From Alkalicoccus chagannorensis DSM 18086 (GTDB taxonomy: Bacteria; Bacillota; Bacilli; Bacillales; Salisediminibacteriaceae): a stretch of DNA of 64,000 nucleotides. Under the pieces are notes generated by a model that saw nothing but the letters and a program-made list of their open reading frames with translations, was not told where the DNA came from and made no database searches. This document shows positions 1-8,849 of this stretch, piece after piece. Position 1 is the first letter of the stretch. Every line of letters starts with the position of its first letter. Location: NCBI RefSeq assembly GCF_000429725.1, contig NZ_AUCK01000013.1:1-64000 (forward strand). Reading direction: 5' to 3'. The translations under genes were made by a program, and so were the position numbers.

Positions 1-143
1 ACCGGTCTTTCAAGACGGAATCTGGCTAAAGATTCCTGTAAAAATTGACAGAGAATGATTCATTCTCTTGTTCCTTCTCATCATCTTTTGTTTAGTTTTC
101 AAAGAGCTGTTTCGTGCGCCGCTCGTTTTTCGGCGACTTTTAT
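1..143 (-). other. rRNA operon leader (5' part only)
   Basis: Transcribed leader downstream of P2. It contains the AGCTCTTTGAAAACTAAA box (about 91-108) resembling the boxA-containing leader of Bacillus rRNA operons. Mature 16S sequence is not reached within the window. Confidence 0.55.
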
Positions 144-172
144 ATAGTACCATCTGCTCAATTTAGAGTCAA
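144..172 (-). promoter_or_regulatory. rRNA operon promoter P2
   Basis: On the minus strand a -35 box TTGACT (167-172) is followed by a 17-nt spacer and a -10 box TACTAT (144-149). An A-rich tract lies just upstream (about 173-192), like an UP element. Downstream (about 87-108) is the CTTTGAAAACTAAACAAA-type box seen in Bacillus rRNA leaders. Together with the upstream promoter this looks like the start of a 16S-23S-5S operon transcribed leftwards out of the window. The 16S gene itself is not in the window, so the identification is inferred from the leader. Confidence 0.75.
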
Positions 173-227
173 CAACTTTTTTTGTTGTTTTTTCAAATGG
201 CCTGCCGCTTTGTTGGCGACATTTAAT

Positions 228-256
228 ACTATACCAAGATAACGTCCGGGACGCAA
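228..256 (-). promoter_or_regulatory. rRNA operon promoter P1
   Basis: Minus-strand -35 TTGCGT (251-256), 17-nt spacer, -10 TATAGT (228-233). It lies about 84 bp upstream of the second promoter. Tandem P1/P2 spacing of this size is usual for Bacillus rrn operons. Confidence 0.65.
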
Positions 257-279
257 CCTCTTTTCCAAAATTTCTGCTG

Positions 280-1250
280 ATGTTTTTTTCAGAAGAGCTA
301 CTCCGTTTTTCACCAGCTCCGCTATTCTACAAATTTACACTCGGAAAGTCAACACTTGATGCACAGACAGCCGACCATCCATCTTCCTGCATGAGAAAAG
401 CAAATTTCGAAGTGCGGGTACGGGAATGCCGTTCTACAATCCCACCTCTCCTTCTCTGCTGTATAAAATCCCCCTGCTTCTATCTCTAAGTGTCAAAGAA
501 ATCGCAGCTCTTGAGAGGAGCGTCCTTTTTCTATACTTCAAGCAGCTTGAAGATAGGAGGCATGATGTGGGAGTGATCTCACTGATGGTCAGGAAGACTG
601 CGCTTCCTGTTGAAGGGCGAAAGTAGCTGCGGCTGAACAGGAAAGCGGGTCGCTTCACAGAGAAAAAGACGCCTGCCTGAAGCGTGCGGACAGCAGAAAC
701 AGACGGGTTTTCTGTGAAGAGCACCGCAGGAGCAGACGAACTTTTTTGCGACGAGTAACCGCAGGAGCAGACGAACTTTTTTTTGCGACGAGTAACCGCA
801 GGAGCAGGGTTTGAATATCCCTTCTTCCCCAAGAAGGGGGAGAAGAACTTGAATGCAAGCCCTGCGAAAAGCCAGGTGCGTCAGGCACAGCGCCTTATTA
901 ACGTACGAATGCTTTGACGCTTACTTCCGTCTCGACGAAACGGAAAACAGAACGCTCCACTCTTCCATCCGACCAGCCGGACAGCAGCAAAGTGCAGGGG
1001 ACTCAGACTTTGTTCTTCATCTGTCACTTCTATATGTAATACCTGCTTCGGCAGGAAGCGGAGAAGCCAAACGAAAGATCGGATTCTTTATCATCATGTA
1101 ATCTCAGCTTCTCGGCCGCTCTTTTCGACCAGTGCGAGCACGGGAGGTAATGATAAGCGGAACTGCGTGCTTTTCTCTCTTCGCAGCGCAGGCATGTTGA
1201 TCCGCTTTTTCAAAATAGACCGCGTTCAATCAGATGCTTTCAACATACAA
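280..1250. other. Long intergenic stretch without a supported gene
   Basis: About 970 bp between the rRNA promoters and bioY. No open frame here has a convincing ribosome binding site or family resemblance. The only structure I see is a short direct repeat at 723-806, listed separately. Minus-strand frames across it are Ser/Arg/Lys-rich translations of that repeat and are not credible proteins. Confidence 0.6.
723..806. repeat. Direct repeat with a 24-nt conserved unit
   Basis: Two identical 24-nt units begin TTGCGACGAGTAACCGCAGG at 746-769 and 783-806, period 37. A partial unit (ACCGCAGGAGCA) precedes them at 723-734. Units are separated by a GACGAAC plus T-run spacer. The same 24-mer is embedded at 33530-33553 (identical) and 56871-56894 (one mismatch) inside two family A elements, so it is a dispersed unit and not a local array. 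Confidence 0.75.
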
Positions 1251-1260
1251 CAGTGCTCTA

Positions 1261-1289
1261 TTGACTTTTTATGCTGGAAGCGATAAATT
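1261..1289 (+). promoter_or_regulatory. bioY promoter
   Basis: -35 TTGACT (1261-1266), 17-nt spacer, -10 TAAATT (1284-1289). The BirA-type operator begins 2 bp downstream, so a bound repressor would cover the transcription start. Confidence 0.6.
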
Positions 1290-1290
1290 A

Positions 1291-1321
1291 ATTGTTAACC
1301 AAAATATTCTTTAGTTAACAT
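1291..1321 (+). promoter_or_regulatory. BirA-type biotin operator
   Basis: Inverted repeat TTGTTAAC (1292-1299) and GTTAACAT (1314-1321) separated by 14 nt. This matches the Gram-positive BirA box that controls biotin synthesis and transport genes. It sits between the promoter and the ribosome binding site of bioY, implying repression by biotinyl-AMP-bound BirA. Confidence 0.8.
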
Positions 1322-1337
1322 AACAGGAGGTCTTTTT

Positions 1338-1919
1338 GTGTATACACAATTAAGCAGCACACGGAAATTGACGTATGGAGCTATCTTTATTGCATTGATG
1401 GCAGTTGGAGCGAACGCAACAGCCATGATTACCATTGGCACCGTGCCATTAACATTTCAATCTGTGATTGCTATTCTATCCGGTATTGTGCTCGGTAAAC
1501 GAACAGGCTCCTTCGCCATCATCGGCTACGTTCTGCTTGGACTCGCCGGAGCTCCGATTTTTGCCGGTTTTGCCGGTGGACCAGCCGCTGTCTCTCTTCC
1601 TACATTCGGGTTCATCCTGTCGTTTATCTTCACTGCGTTTGCAGCAGGGTGGGCAGCTGAGAATTTCAACCGGACTCGAAAAGGGTATACAGCAGCAGGC
1701 GGGCTCGGTCTTGCTGTGAACTATGTGGTCGGCACTCTCTACCTATACTTTTATTTAAACACAGTCGGCGCTGGAGCTCCCCTGTGGGGAACAGCAGCAG
1801 GAATGGTACCTTTCTTGATCAAAGATATTCTGCTCGTGATTTTTGCCGGCGGTCTCGCCTACCAGCTCCAGACGCGCGGCATCATTAAAACCGAGAAGAA
1901 GAATCCATCTGCCGCTTAA
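1338..1919 (+). CDS. bioY: Biotin transporter substrate-binding subunit BioY
   Basis: Predicted 193-residue integral membrane protein of the BioY family, the S component of an ECF-type biotin importer. The sequence shows about six hydrophobic segments, an early A-x3-A-rich helix, and the conserved glycine- and proline-rich stretch GLAGAPIFAGFAGGP at about residues 73-87. The start is GTG at 1338, preceded by AGGAGG at 1325-1330. No EcfA/EcfT genes are adjacent, so it would use a shared energizing module encoded elsewhere or act alone. The upstream BirA operator ties it to biotin supply, which strengthens the assignment. It is a single-gene unit followed by repeat-bearing intergenic DNA. Confidence 0.93.
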   Translation: MYTQLSSTRKLTYGAIFIALMAVGANATAMITIGTVPLTFQSVIAILSGIVLGKRTGSFAIIGYVLLGLAGAPIFAGFAGGPAAVSLPTFGFILSFIFTAFAAGWAAENFNRTRKGYTAAGGLGLAVNYVVGTLYLYFYLNTVGAGAPLWGTAAGMVPFLIKDILLVIFAGGLAYQLQTRGIIKTEKKNPSAA

Positions 1920-2019
1920 CAAACGAGAAGAACGATGCCGCTGCGGCACTACCTTTTTCCAGCTCTTCCCTCGAGCAGAGACAGGTGACGCACTCCCAGT
2001 CAGACGTTCCTTTCTTTGA

Positions 2020-2162
2020 AAAAGAGCCCAAAGCGTGGAGCGCTCTTTGTTTGGAAAGGCGTACTGCAGGTTTTAGAAGGAAAGAACACCTTCTTTATTC
2101 CGCGCAGCATGCGCAGCTGCCGCCTTTCTCATGAAGAACGTAACCATTCTTATCAACGAAAA
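2020..2162. repeat. Degenerate family B repeat
   Basis: Weak resemblance to the family B repeat (GGCGT.CTGCAGG, a GAAAGAACACC...TTCTTTATTCC hairpin, GCGCAGC, then a tail ACCATTCTTATCA). It is much more diverged than the copies at 12, 25 and 46 kb and is reported only as a probable relic. Confidence 0.4.
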
Positions 2163-2165
2163 AAG

Positions 2166-2197
2166 AGAGACCCTGAAAAGGGCCTCTCTTTTTTTAT
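2166..2197. terminator. Bidirectional terminator between bioY and dctP
   Basis: GAGAGACCCT (2166-2175) and GGGCCTCTCT (2181-2190) form a GC-containing stem with a short AAAA-rich loop. T7 follows on the plus strand and an A/T run on the other side, so it can serve the TRAP operon on the minus strand. Confidence 0.75.
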
Positions 2198-2201
2198 ACT
2201 A

Positions 2202-3383
2202 TTAGTCAACATCACCATCGTAATGCTCTTCAATTTCCTCTTCCAGCATATCTAGGATCATTTCTGCATCGTCGCCTTCTTCTTCACGATAGAAGTCACG
2301 AACCTCTTCTGCCAGCTCACGGAACTGATCGCGCTCGTCTTCGTCGAGTTCATAGATTTCTGTCGGGTTTTCATCGTCATCTTCAATATCGGACAAGAAG
2401 TCACTGTTCTGTTGCTCCTGAATATCAAAGCCTACTTCCCGCATCTCTTCTACTACGTCGTCAATAACTCCCCGTGTCTCGTCATCTAAGCCATCATAGA
2501 ATTCCGGGTTGACTGTTGTCATCGTGACATACATATTATGATTGGAAATCGTCATGTAATCCTGCACTTCATTAAAGGCAGCGTCGGCAATGAAGAAAAT
2601 CGGGTTTTCCTGACCATCTACTGCACCCTGCTGAAGGCCTGTATAAAGCTCTCCCCAGCTCATTGCTGTCGGGTTCGCGCCATAGGCTTCATAGGAACGG
2701 AGAATCAGCGGCGATTCCTGCGTACGCATCTGGAAACCTTCGAAATCTTCAGGTTCCGTCAGCTGCACGTCATTGCTCGTCCACTGCATGGCACCTTCTG
2801 TCCAGAAAGAAAGTGGCTTGATTCCCTGATCTTCGTAATTGGCAGCCAGATGTTCATTAATTGCTTCTGACTCGTTCAAAATATCCTGGTTGATCTGCTG
2901 ATCATCGCCAAAGAGGAACTGCAGGGCAAAGATATTCCCTTCAGGCACAAGTGTCCCTGTGAAACCTGGAGAAATAATCGCAAATTCTACGATGCCATCC
3001 GTCAGCTGTTCCACCTGGTCCACTTCACTTCCGAGTTCGCCGAATTCAAACACGTCAATGTCAATAGCACCATCAGTACGGTCGCTGACACGCTCTGCGA
3101 ATTCCTCTGCATACACGTGCTGCACCTGTCCCTGTGTCTCTTCAACGACGAATCTCAGCTCTTGTGGTTCCACATCGACAGCTTCCGCATCGTCACCATC
3201 ATTGTTGTCTGCATCGTTGTCTTCATCATTGTCTGCGTCGTTGTTCATGTTATTATCGGCTGCATCATTATTGTCTGCTCCACCGTTGTTGACCTCTTCG
3301 TTATTCCCATCATCATTTCCACACGCAGCAAGGACAAGCCCTAAAGACAGCGCACCAGTAAGCATTCCAGTTTTTTTAAACAT
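2202..3383 (-). CDS. dctP: TRAP transporter solute-binding lipoprotein DctP
   Basis: Predicted 393-residue extracytoplasmic binding protein of a TRAP (tripartite ATP-independent periplasmic) transporter. It opens with a lipoprotein signal: two Lys, a hydrophobic core and lipobox LAAC with Cys21. An Asn/Asp/Glu linker of roughly 40 residues follows, then a DctP-type domain with the usual ETQG...VYAEEFAERV opening and a central F-x-M-R motif (GFQMRTQESP). I start at the ATG at 3383, with GGGGG 11 nt upstream; a longer frame to 3506 would hide the signal peptide and overlap dctM. It is the last gene of dctQ-dctM-dctP and ends at a strong terminator. Substrate, probably an organic acid or similar, cannot be told from sequence. 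Confidence 0.92.
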   Translation of the reverse strand: MFKKTGMLTGALSLGLVLAACGNDDGNNEEVNNGGADNNDAADNNMNNDADNDEDNDADNNDGDDAEAVDVEPQELRFVVEETQGQVQHVYAEEFAERVSDRTDGAIDIDVFEFGELGSEVDQVEQLTDGIVEFAIISPGFTGTLVPEGNIFALQFLFGDDQQINQDILNESEAINEHLAANYEDQGIKPLSFWTEGAMQWTSNDVQLTEPEDFEGFQMRTQESPLILRSYEAYGANPTAMSWGELYTGLQQGAVDGQENPIFFIADAAFNEVQDYMTISNHNMYVTMTTVNPEFYDGLDDETRGVIDDVVEEMREVGFDIQEQQNSDFLSDIEDDDENPTEIYELDEDERDQFRELAEEVRDFYREEEGDDAEMILDMLEEEIEEHYDGDVD

Positions 3384-3444
3384 TCGTAAACATACCCCCA
3401 AATTAAATTTAATATATATTTTAAAGAGTTTCTTTTCCCCTCTG

Positions 3445-4722
3445 TTAAAACATCCAGAGAAGGAATAAAGAAATCTCTTCAAAAACGATGACAAGTACCG
3501 CAACAATTAAAAGCATCACTATAAATGGCGGTGTTCCCCTGATTACATCCAGATAAGATTTGTTGAACACCGCACTCGCAGTGAATATATCGACTCCAAA
3601 CGGCGGTGTTGCTGAGCCGAGAGCCGCCTGAAAGACAATAACGACACCGAGGTGGATCGGATCGACTCCAGCCTGAATGGCAGGGTCGTAGAAAATCGGT
3701 GTCAAAATCAGTATCACGACGATTGGATCGACGAACATACACCCTACAAAGAAGAATAATGCAACAATCACCAGCACGGTCAGCGCCGTTGGATCTTCAG
3801 GCAGGACTGCATCCGTCAGCTGCCGGGGGATTCTCGCAAAGGAAATAACCCAGGAGAACGCCTGCCCCGATGCAACGAGAATGAATACGGCTGAGGTGAC
3901 AATGCCGGACGATAAAGCAATATCCGGAATCTGCTTCAGGTGAATGGACCTGAATATAAACACTTCAAGGATCAGCGCGTATAAGACAGATACCCCGGCA
4001 GCTTCGGTCGGTGTGAAAATACCACCATAGATTCCCCCTATTATGATGATGGGAAATCCAAGAGGCATAAGCGCCTGAACCGTAAGCCTTCCCCTCTCAG
4101 ACCAGCTCGGCTTCTCTGCGAGAGGAATGTTGTGGATTTTGGCGTATATAAATGCGTATACAGCGAAAAAGAGAAATATAAGTACACCAGGCCCGATCCC
4201 TGCGATAAACAGATCGCCTACCGAAGCTCCCTGCGCCACAAGCGCATAGATGATCATCCCGATACTCGGCGGAATCAACAGCGCCACGTCACTCGAGTTA
4301 ATAATGAGTGCGATCGCACTGGAGTCTTTATAGCCGGCTTTCAAAAGACGTTGACGCATCGGTTTCCCGATGGCCACGACCGTAGCCTGCGTAGATCCGG
4401 AGATAGAACCGAACAACGTACAGGCTGCAGCGGTTGTAATCGCATAGCCCCCGCGAAGGTGACCGACGAAAGCCCCGATGAAATCAAGCAGCTTCTGGGA
4501 TGTTCTTCCGGAGGTCATGATGTCCGCTGCAAAGATAAAGAGTGGTACAGCAATCAGTACATAAGAGGAGATCCCTTCCCTCATCTGCTGTACCATAATC
4601 CACGGATCAGGCCCTACATCGAAAAAGAGAAGCAGGATTAATGGACCCGTAATAAGCGGAATCATCATTGGTAAACCAAGAGCGAGCAGGAAGACCATAA
4701 CCCCTATTAATGTCCAAAGCAT
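3445..4722 (-). CDS. dctM: TRAP transporter large permease DctM
   Basis: Predicted 425-residue polytopic membrane protein of the DctM/SiaM family, the ion-coupled translocation subunit of a TRAP transporter. About eleven to twelve hydrophobic segments are visible. Family patterns include the N-terminal LGLPMMIPLITGPL helix, GSISGSTQATVVAIG near residue 105 and LLIPPSIGMIIYALVAQ near residue 155. The ATG start at 4722 lies 33 bp after dctQ ends, and dctP starts 61 bp after dctM ends, so all three are co-transcribed. Uptake would be driven by the sodium or proton gradient. Length is typical of the family. Confidence 0.93.
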   Translation of the reverse strand: MLWTLIGVMVFLLALGLPMMIPLITGPLILLLFFDVGPDPWIMVQQMREGISSYVLIAVPLFIFAADIMTSGRTSQKLLDFIGAFVGHLRGGYAITTAAACTLFGSISGSTQATVVAIGKPMRQRLLKAGYKDSSAIALIINSSDVALLIPPSIGMIIYALVAQGASVGDLFIAGIGPGVLIFLFFAVYAFIYAKIHNIPLAEKPSWSERGRLTVQALMPLGFPIIIIGGIYGGIFTPTEAAGVSVLYALILEVFIFRSIHLKQIPDIALSSGIVTSAVFILVASGQAFSWVISFARIPRQLTDAVLPEDPTALTVLVIVALFFFVGCMFVDPIVVILILTPIFYDPAIQAGVDPIHLGVVIVFQAALGSATPPFGVDIFTASAVFNKSYLDVIRGTPPFIVMLLIVAVLVIVFEEISLFLLWMF

Positions 4723-4755
4723 AATTCGTCCCCCACCATTCGTGTCAGTATTTGG

Positions 4756-5316
4756 TTACTGTTCATTGTAATCTTTCTTCTCCTGAGCAAGGTAAATTTC
4801 CTTGTTTACGATGTTGATCCACATGTTTCTTAAAAATTGAATACCACCCAGGACAAGTCCAATTGGTATTGAAACAACCATAAGCCAGTAAGGGAACTGA
4901 AGGGCAGCTGTTGTTCTGCCGCTCTCATAGACGCCGTATGTGTACTGCACCGCAAAGTATGCGACGACGAATAAGATTACTGCCGTTAAAAATGGATTGA
5001 AAATACTTAAAAACTTTTTAACCTTGTACGGAGCGAGATCAAAAAATGCAGACATGCTGATATGTCTACCTTTGCGGGCCGCATAGCTGATACCAAAGAA
5101 GGTGGCGACAATAATCGAAAGTTCACTCACTTCCTCGGCAAAATGCCAGCTGGCTCCGGTTAAAGTCCGATAGATGACATTCCCAAACGTCATCACGGAG
5201 ATGATAATAATTGCCCATTTCAAGATCAGTTTTTCCAATGTATGCAGACCGGCATCGAGTGCTTTTGTTACACGCATGACCGGACCAGCCGCTCCGGATG
5301 TGTTGGAATCTGCCAA
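4756..5316 (-). CDS. dctQ: TRAP transporter small permease DctQ
   Basis: Predicted 186-residue protein with four hydrophobic segments, the DctQ-type small subunit that bridges binding protein and large permease. The typical pattern is visible: helix 1 near residue 35, the F-A-E-E-V-S motif near residue 60, then R-K-G-R-H-I-S before helix 3. The start is an unusual TTG at 5316; the mRNA has AAAGGGGG nine nt upstream, and the next ATG (residue 14) has no comparable site. First gene of the TRAP operon. No clear sigma-A promoter was found upstream. Confidence 0.88.
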   Translation of the reverse strand: MADSNTSGAAGPVMRVTKALDAGLHTLEKLILKWAIIIISVMTFGNVIYRTLTGASWHFAEEVSELSIIVATFFGISYAARKGRHISMSAFFDLAPYKVKKFLSIFNPFLTAVILFVVAYFAVQYTYGVYESGRTTAALQFPYWLMVVSIPIGLVLGGIQFLRNMWINIVNKEIYLAQEKKDYNEQ

Positions 5317-5683
5317 AGCTCTCTTCCCCCTTTAAGGACATAGGCACCTGTTTATGTATGTTACAGCAGAAATAAAGCCTGCTTTCTGCCGACAGATGCC
5401 TATTAAATATGATAAAACAAGCGCCGGATATTTACAAAACCGCTGACAGCGGGTCTGCGCCCAAATTCCGGCATATTCGGCTTTCAGCTTTTAACACGGA
5501 CACACATCGACTAATCACACTCGGATAAAAGTCGTCCATTTTTTATCCTATATACCCCCATCCCACAATTTCAAACAATCCAGCGGCATTTTTTTGAATT
5601 GTATTCGTTATCTTTTTCGTTTTCCGGGTATGATATACTGAATCGGCACTTATTATCAATACTGCTGAAAGGACGTTCGATTC
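5317..5683. other. Divergent intergenic region, dctQ and yuiD
   Basis: About 365 bp. A -10-like TATACT at 5634-5639 could serve yuiD, but no good -35 accompanies it. I see no RNA gene, repeat or further frame. Confidence 0.4.
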
Positions 5684-6163
5684 ATGGATGCACTCCTCTT
5701 TAACTTTCCGTTATTCGCGGCTCTTTTTACGATTGCTTTTGCTCAAATCATCAAAATCCCCCTTCAGTTTATCGCTTCCAGGCGTCTCGACTGGACGCTT
5801 GTCACCTCCACCGGCGGCATGCCCAGTTCTCACTCCGGTGCAGTAACGGCCCTGGCAGCCGGCCTTGCGCTTGAACACGGCATGGACTCCCCTTATTTCG
5901 CTATTGCTGTTGTGTTTGGTGTCATTGTCATGTTTGATGCCACCGGCGTCCGCTGGCATGCGGGCGAACAGGCTACCGTGTTGAATCAGCTCGTCGATGA
6001 CTTTAATAAAGTCGTCCACGAGATGCGCTCCTGGCCGGAAAAGCAGGAAGAAGAGAAGCGGAAAGAATTAAAAGAACTGCTGGGCCACCAGCCGATTGAA
6101 GTGTTTTTCGGCGGTCTGCTCGGCATCCTGCTTGCTCTGCTTCTTCACGTGATGTTTATGTAG
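5684..6163 (+). CDS. yuiD: YuiD-type divergent PAP2 family membrane protein
   Basis: Predicted 159-residue membrane protein of the DUF212 (divergent PAP2-like) family, as B. subtilis YuiD. Motifs seen are GGMPSSHS at residues 44-51 and RWHAGEQ at about 90-96, which resemble the phosphatase motifs of acid phosphatases, plus C-terminal helix LLGILLALLLHVMF. Starts at ATG 5684 after GAAAGGA. Enzymatic activity is not established for this family. It sits next to yuiB and yuiA as in B. subtilis; yuiC, present there, is missing here. Confidence 0.88.
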   Translation: MDALLFNFPLFAALFTIAFAQIIKIPLQFIASRRLDWTLVTSTGGMPSSHSGAVTALAAGLALEHGMDSPYFAIAVVFGVIVMFDATGVRWHAGEQATVLNQLVDDFNKVVHEMRSWPEKQEEEKRKELKELLGHQPIEVFFGGLLGILLALLLHVMFM

Positions 6164-6293
6164 AGGAGAAAAGCACCGGGCTGAACCGGGAGGCACTCTG
6201 CGCTGCCTGCAGCCTTTGCATGGGTGTATCCGGATGTCATCATGAATGCGGCGTCGAGATTTACTCACCTCGTTTTATCAGAGGATGAAAAAA

Positions 6294-6327
6294 AGCACCA
6301 GAAGGCCTGCCTCTGGTGCTTTTTTTA
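6294..6327. terminator. Terminator shared by yuiD and yuiB
   Basis: AGCACCAGA (6294-6302) pairs with TCTGGTGCT (6312-6320), followed by T7 on the plus strand and an A-run on the other side. It lies between convergent genes and can act in both directions. Confidence 0.85.
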
Positions 6328-6390
6328 AATTCTATCGCCGTGCCTCGAACGGGTGACCTATTTCAGGCACCGGCCGGGCAGAGGCGGCCG

Positions 6391-6711
6391 CTAAAACATG
6401 CGGTAGCCTCTCGCACGCAGCATACGGATTGCTATACCGGAAAGTACAGCCCCGATCATGCCTGCGGCGAGAATGACCATGTCCGCGACCGCCAGGGACG
6501 CTGCGCTGCTCCCAAGCGAAGAGAAGGAAGCTGCTGGATTTGTGAAGTATTGAAAGAACCCTGCATCACTAATAATAAACAGAATGACAACAGGATAGAG
6601 CACTGCCATAGTCCATGTAGAACGGAGCAGCATGTTCAATATAAATCCGATGCCGAAGAACAAAACAAAATATAACAATATAGCAATAATCAGCTGAGGT
6701 AGATTGAGCAA
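6391..6711 (-). CDS. yuiB: YuiB family small membrane protein
   Basis: Predicted 106-residue protein with three hydrophobic helices, matching the YuiB family of Bacilli (opening QLIIAILLYFVLFFGIGFI, then NMLLRSTW). Function unknown. The start appears to be TTG at 6711, with AAAGGGG about 10 nt upstream and no in-frame ATG nearby. It follows yuiA by about 60 bp in the same direction, as in B. subtilis. Confidence 0.82.
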   Translation of the reverse strand: MLNLPQLIIAILLYFVLFFGIGFILNMLLRSTWTMAVLYPVVILFIISDAGFFQYFTNPAASFSSLGSSAASLAVADMVILAAGMIGAVLSGIAIRMLRARGYRMF

Positions 6712-6772
6712 ATCGTGATGTCCCCTTTCGTTCAGTCAAAATCAGTTTACTGAATCGTAAAGGGTTCGTCAA

Positions 6773-6907
6773 TCATCCTCGTCTGTGGCTTTTCTTTTTT
6801 CCGCTGCCTGCACAGTTCATACACGTTTCAGAACCTCCCAGCAGAAGCTGATGATATCCTCTTCCACTACAGTAGGAGCAGTCTTTACTGCCGTATTGAC
6901 GAACCAT
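6773..6907 (-). CDS. yuiA: YuiA family small zinc-finger-like protein
   Basis: A 44-residue reading frame. ATG at 6907 is preceded by GAGGTG with 6-nt spacing. The product contains two CxxCxGxG-like knuckles, CSYCSGRGY at residues 10-18 and CMNCAGSGK at 29-37, the pattern of DnaJ-type zinc ribbons, separated by the LLLGGSET stretch typical of YuiA. Likely binds one zinc ion through four cysteines; biological role unknown. Located directly upstream of yuiB, the conserved order. Confidence 0.85.
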   Translation of the reverse strand: MVRQYGSKDCSYCSGRGYHQLLLGGSETCMNCAGSGKKKSHRRG

Positions 6908-7493
6908 GTTTTTCACCTCTTTTATAAATTATCTGATATTTCTGATAATATACCACGACGCAGTCAAGTTTGAAAACAAAGAATCCTCGGCACTTTCGTT
7001 CATGTAAGCGCAACCATCGTTATTTTCCTCTTCTATATTTATGATTTCATCGTTTTCGTCCTCTTTTTGTTTTTTTCATCACTTCTACGTCAGGACCCGA
7101 TGAATCACGATGAAGGCAGCATGCCTCTGAAAAAATGTGCCGAACATACTTGCTGAAGAAAGGGGGCGGCGACAAAAGAAACCCCCACCCAGCCCCTCGG
7201 TGCGGGATATACGCGCACCAGGTTTTTCTTTCCGCACGGCTGGCAGCTGGACGCTTGACTACTGCGCGGAATCATGTGAATTCCCGGCGATGCTGGTAGA
7301 CGTCGTCGCTTCACCGATCACAGGAAATCCTTCTCAACGATCACCTGCGTTGATGAAAGATCAAGGGCGCCTGCTTACCGGAGCGGCGTATGCCGCAGGT
7401 TTCAAAGAGAAGAAAAACCTTTCGTTCTTCACGGTTAGCGGACAGAGGCCTCCTCCGTTGATAAGCAAGAATACAATCATGTCCAAACAAAAA
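6908..7493. other. Intergenic stretch upstream of yuiA / downstream of yumB
   Basis: About 590 bp without a supported gene. Near 7375-7490 there is faint similarity to family B (GGAGCGGCGTATGCCGCAGG, AAGAGAAGAAAAACC...GGTTAGCGG), too weak to list separately. Frames across it lack ribosome binding sites. Confidence 0.4.
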
Positions 7494-7534
7494 ACCGAAC
7501 CGGCAATCAAAGCGTGATTGCCGGTTCGGTTTTT
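7494..7534. terminator. Strong terminator downstream of yumB
   Basis: ACCGAACCGGCAATCA (7494-7509) is perfectly complementary to TGATTGCCGGTTCGGT (7515-7530), 16 bp with a 5-nt loop. T-runs occur on both sides, so it ends yumB transcription on the minus strand and can also block the plus strand. Confidence 0.9.
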
Positions 7535-7583
7535 ATTCGGAAGAGGTCTTTTAGTCAGCCTCTTCCCTTTTATACAGTCCAGC

Positions 7584-8789
7584 TTAGAACATTTTCAGCT
7601 TGCCTTTCTTCAGTACGAGCGGCATCCCGCCGAGCAGGTACAGATAGCGGTTGTCGATCATTTTTTTCATGACGGATGCTGAGTTTCCGAACAGTTTACG
7701 ACTTCCAACAACACCGATCGCTTCTTTCCCGCCGAGAGAAGCTACCGTGCCTTTAATATCCGGCTTGAATTCTTCCATATCGGCTTTTCCTTCAACGAGC
7801 GATTTCAAGTTGTTGGCAACTGTATACGCCTGCTGAATGGCAATCTGCGCTGTTGGTGGATACGGGCGGTTTGTTTCTTCGTTAATGATCAGGGCGCAGT
7901 CGCCTACGATGAAGACATCGTCGTGACCCGGTGCGCGCATATCTTTTTCCACTTTCACACGGCCGCGCATTGCTTCAAATCCGGAGTCTTCCACGATCGG
8001 ATTTCCTCGGATTCCTGTTGTCCAGACAATGGTGTTGGACTTAATCTCTGTATCATCGTTCAACAGCACGCCGTCTTCGCGCACTTCTTTAATCGGCATG
8101 TTAATGAGAAACTCCGCGCCGCGGCTCTCCAGTACGTTCATTGCATACTCTACCAGCTCTTCGTCAAAGCCGGGAAGCGCTGTAGGTGCTGCTTCAACGG
8201 AGACGAGACGGACCTTGTCCCGGGGAATATCGTATTCTTCACACAGTTCCGGGATGCGCTCTGTCATTTCACCAACGAACTCGACCCCGGTAAACCCGGC
8301 TCCAGCTACGACAAAGGTCAGTGCACCTTCCTCTTTTTCTTCGGAACGATTATAGTTGGCAAACTGATATTCAATGTGTTCACGGATCAGTCTGACGGAG
8401 TTGACGCTGCGGATCGAATACGCGTGGTCTTCAACACCTGGAATTCCGAACGTTTCCGATACCCAGCCTAACCCGATCACGAGGTAATCATACTCAAGCT
8501 CCGTGTCTTTCAGTAGCACCCGTTTCTCTTCCGGCTTGATTTCGACGACGGTATCTTTGATGAAGTTGATTTTTGACGTGTCAATCACGCTGTCAATTTT
8601 CATTCTGGTCTGATCGTGATGCAGCGTGCCAGCTGCCGGTTCATGCAGCCATGTTGTCTGGTAGTGGTAGTTGTGTTTGTTGACAAGCGTGATGTCCGCG
8701 TCTTTCGCTACGGTGGATTTCTGCAGGCGGCTCGCTGTGATCATGCCGCCGTATCCGGCACCGAGTATAAGAATCTTCGGTTTATTCAT
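7584..8789 (-). CDS. yumB: YumB, type II NADH dehydrogenase-like flavoprotein
   Basis: Predicted 401-residue FAD-dependent oxidoreductase of the NDH-2 family, oxidizing NAD(P)H and passing electrons to a quinone at the membrane face. FAD-binding GAGYGG lies at residues 10-15, the second (NADH) Rossmann motif GAGFTG at about 163-168, and the VGDCA FAD contact near 299. A C-terminal amphipathic or hydrophobic stretch ([21 protein letters not shown]) is the membrane anchor typical of NDH-2. I choose ATG at 8789, eight nt after GGAG, over the GTG three codons upstream. A paralogue, yutJ, lies 5 kb away. Exact electron acceptor of YumB-type paralogues is not established. Confidence 0.9.
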   Translation of the reverse strand: MNKPKILILGAGYGGMITASRLQKSTVAKDADITLVNKHNYHYQTTWLHEPAAGTLHHDQTRMKIDSVIDTSKINFIKDTVVEIKPEEKRVLLKDTELEYDYLVIGLGWVSETFGIPGVEDHAYSIRSVNSVRLIREHIEYQFANYNRSEEKEEGALTFVVAGAGFTGVEFVGEMTERIPELCEEYDIPRDKVRLVSVEAAPTALPGFDEELVEYAMNVLESRGAEFLINMPIKEVREDGVLLNDDTEIKSNTIVWTTGIRGNPIVEDSGFEAMRGRVKVEKDMRAPGHDDVFIVGDCALIINEETNRPYPPTAQIAIQQAYTVANNLKSLVEGKADMEEFKPDIKGTVASLGGKEAIGVVGSRKLFGNSASVMKKMIDNRYLYLLGGMPLVLKKGKLKMF

Positions 8790-8849
8790 CTCATTCACTC
8801 CATTTCAATGTAATTAAGACCGTAAACGTTCATGGAACCCGCGAAGTAA

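Noticed and set aside
723-806. Possible CRISPR array
   Set aside because: Only two full units, a 13-nt T-rich gap that is nearly the same each time, no cas genes, and the same unit occurs alone inside mobile elements.
434-888. Minus-strand reading frames of 77 and 132 codons
   Set aside because: They translate the 24-nt repeat into Ser/Lys/Arg-rich strings, overlap each other and have no ribosome binding site.
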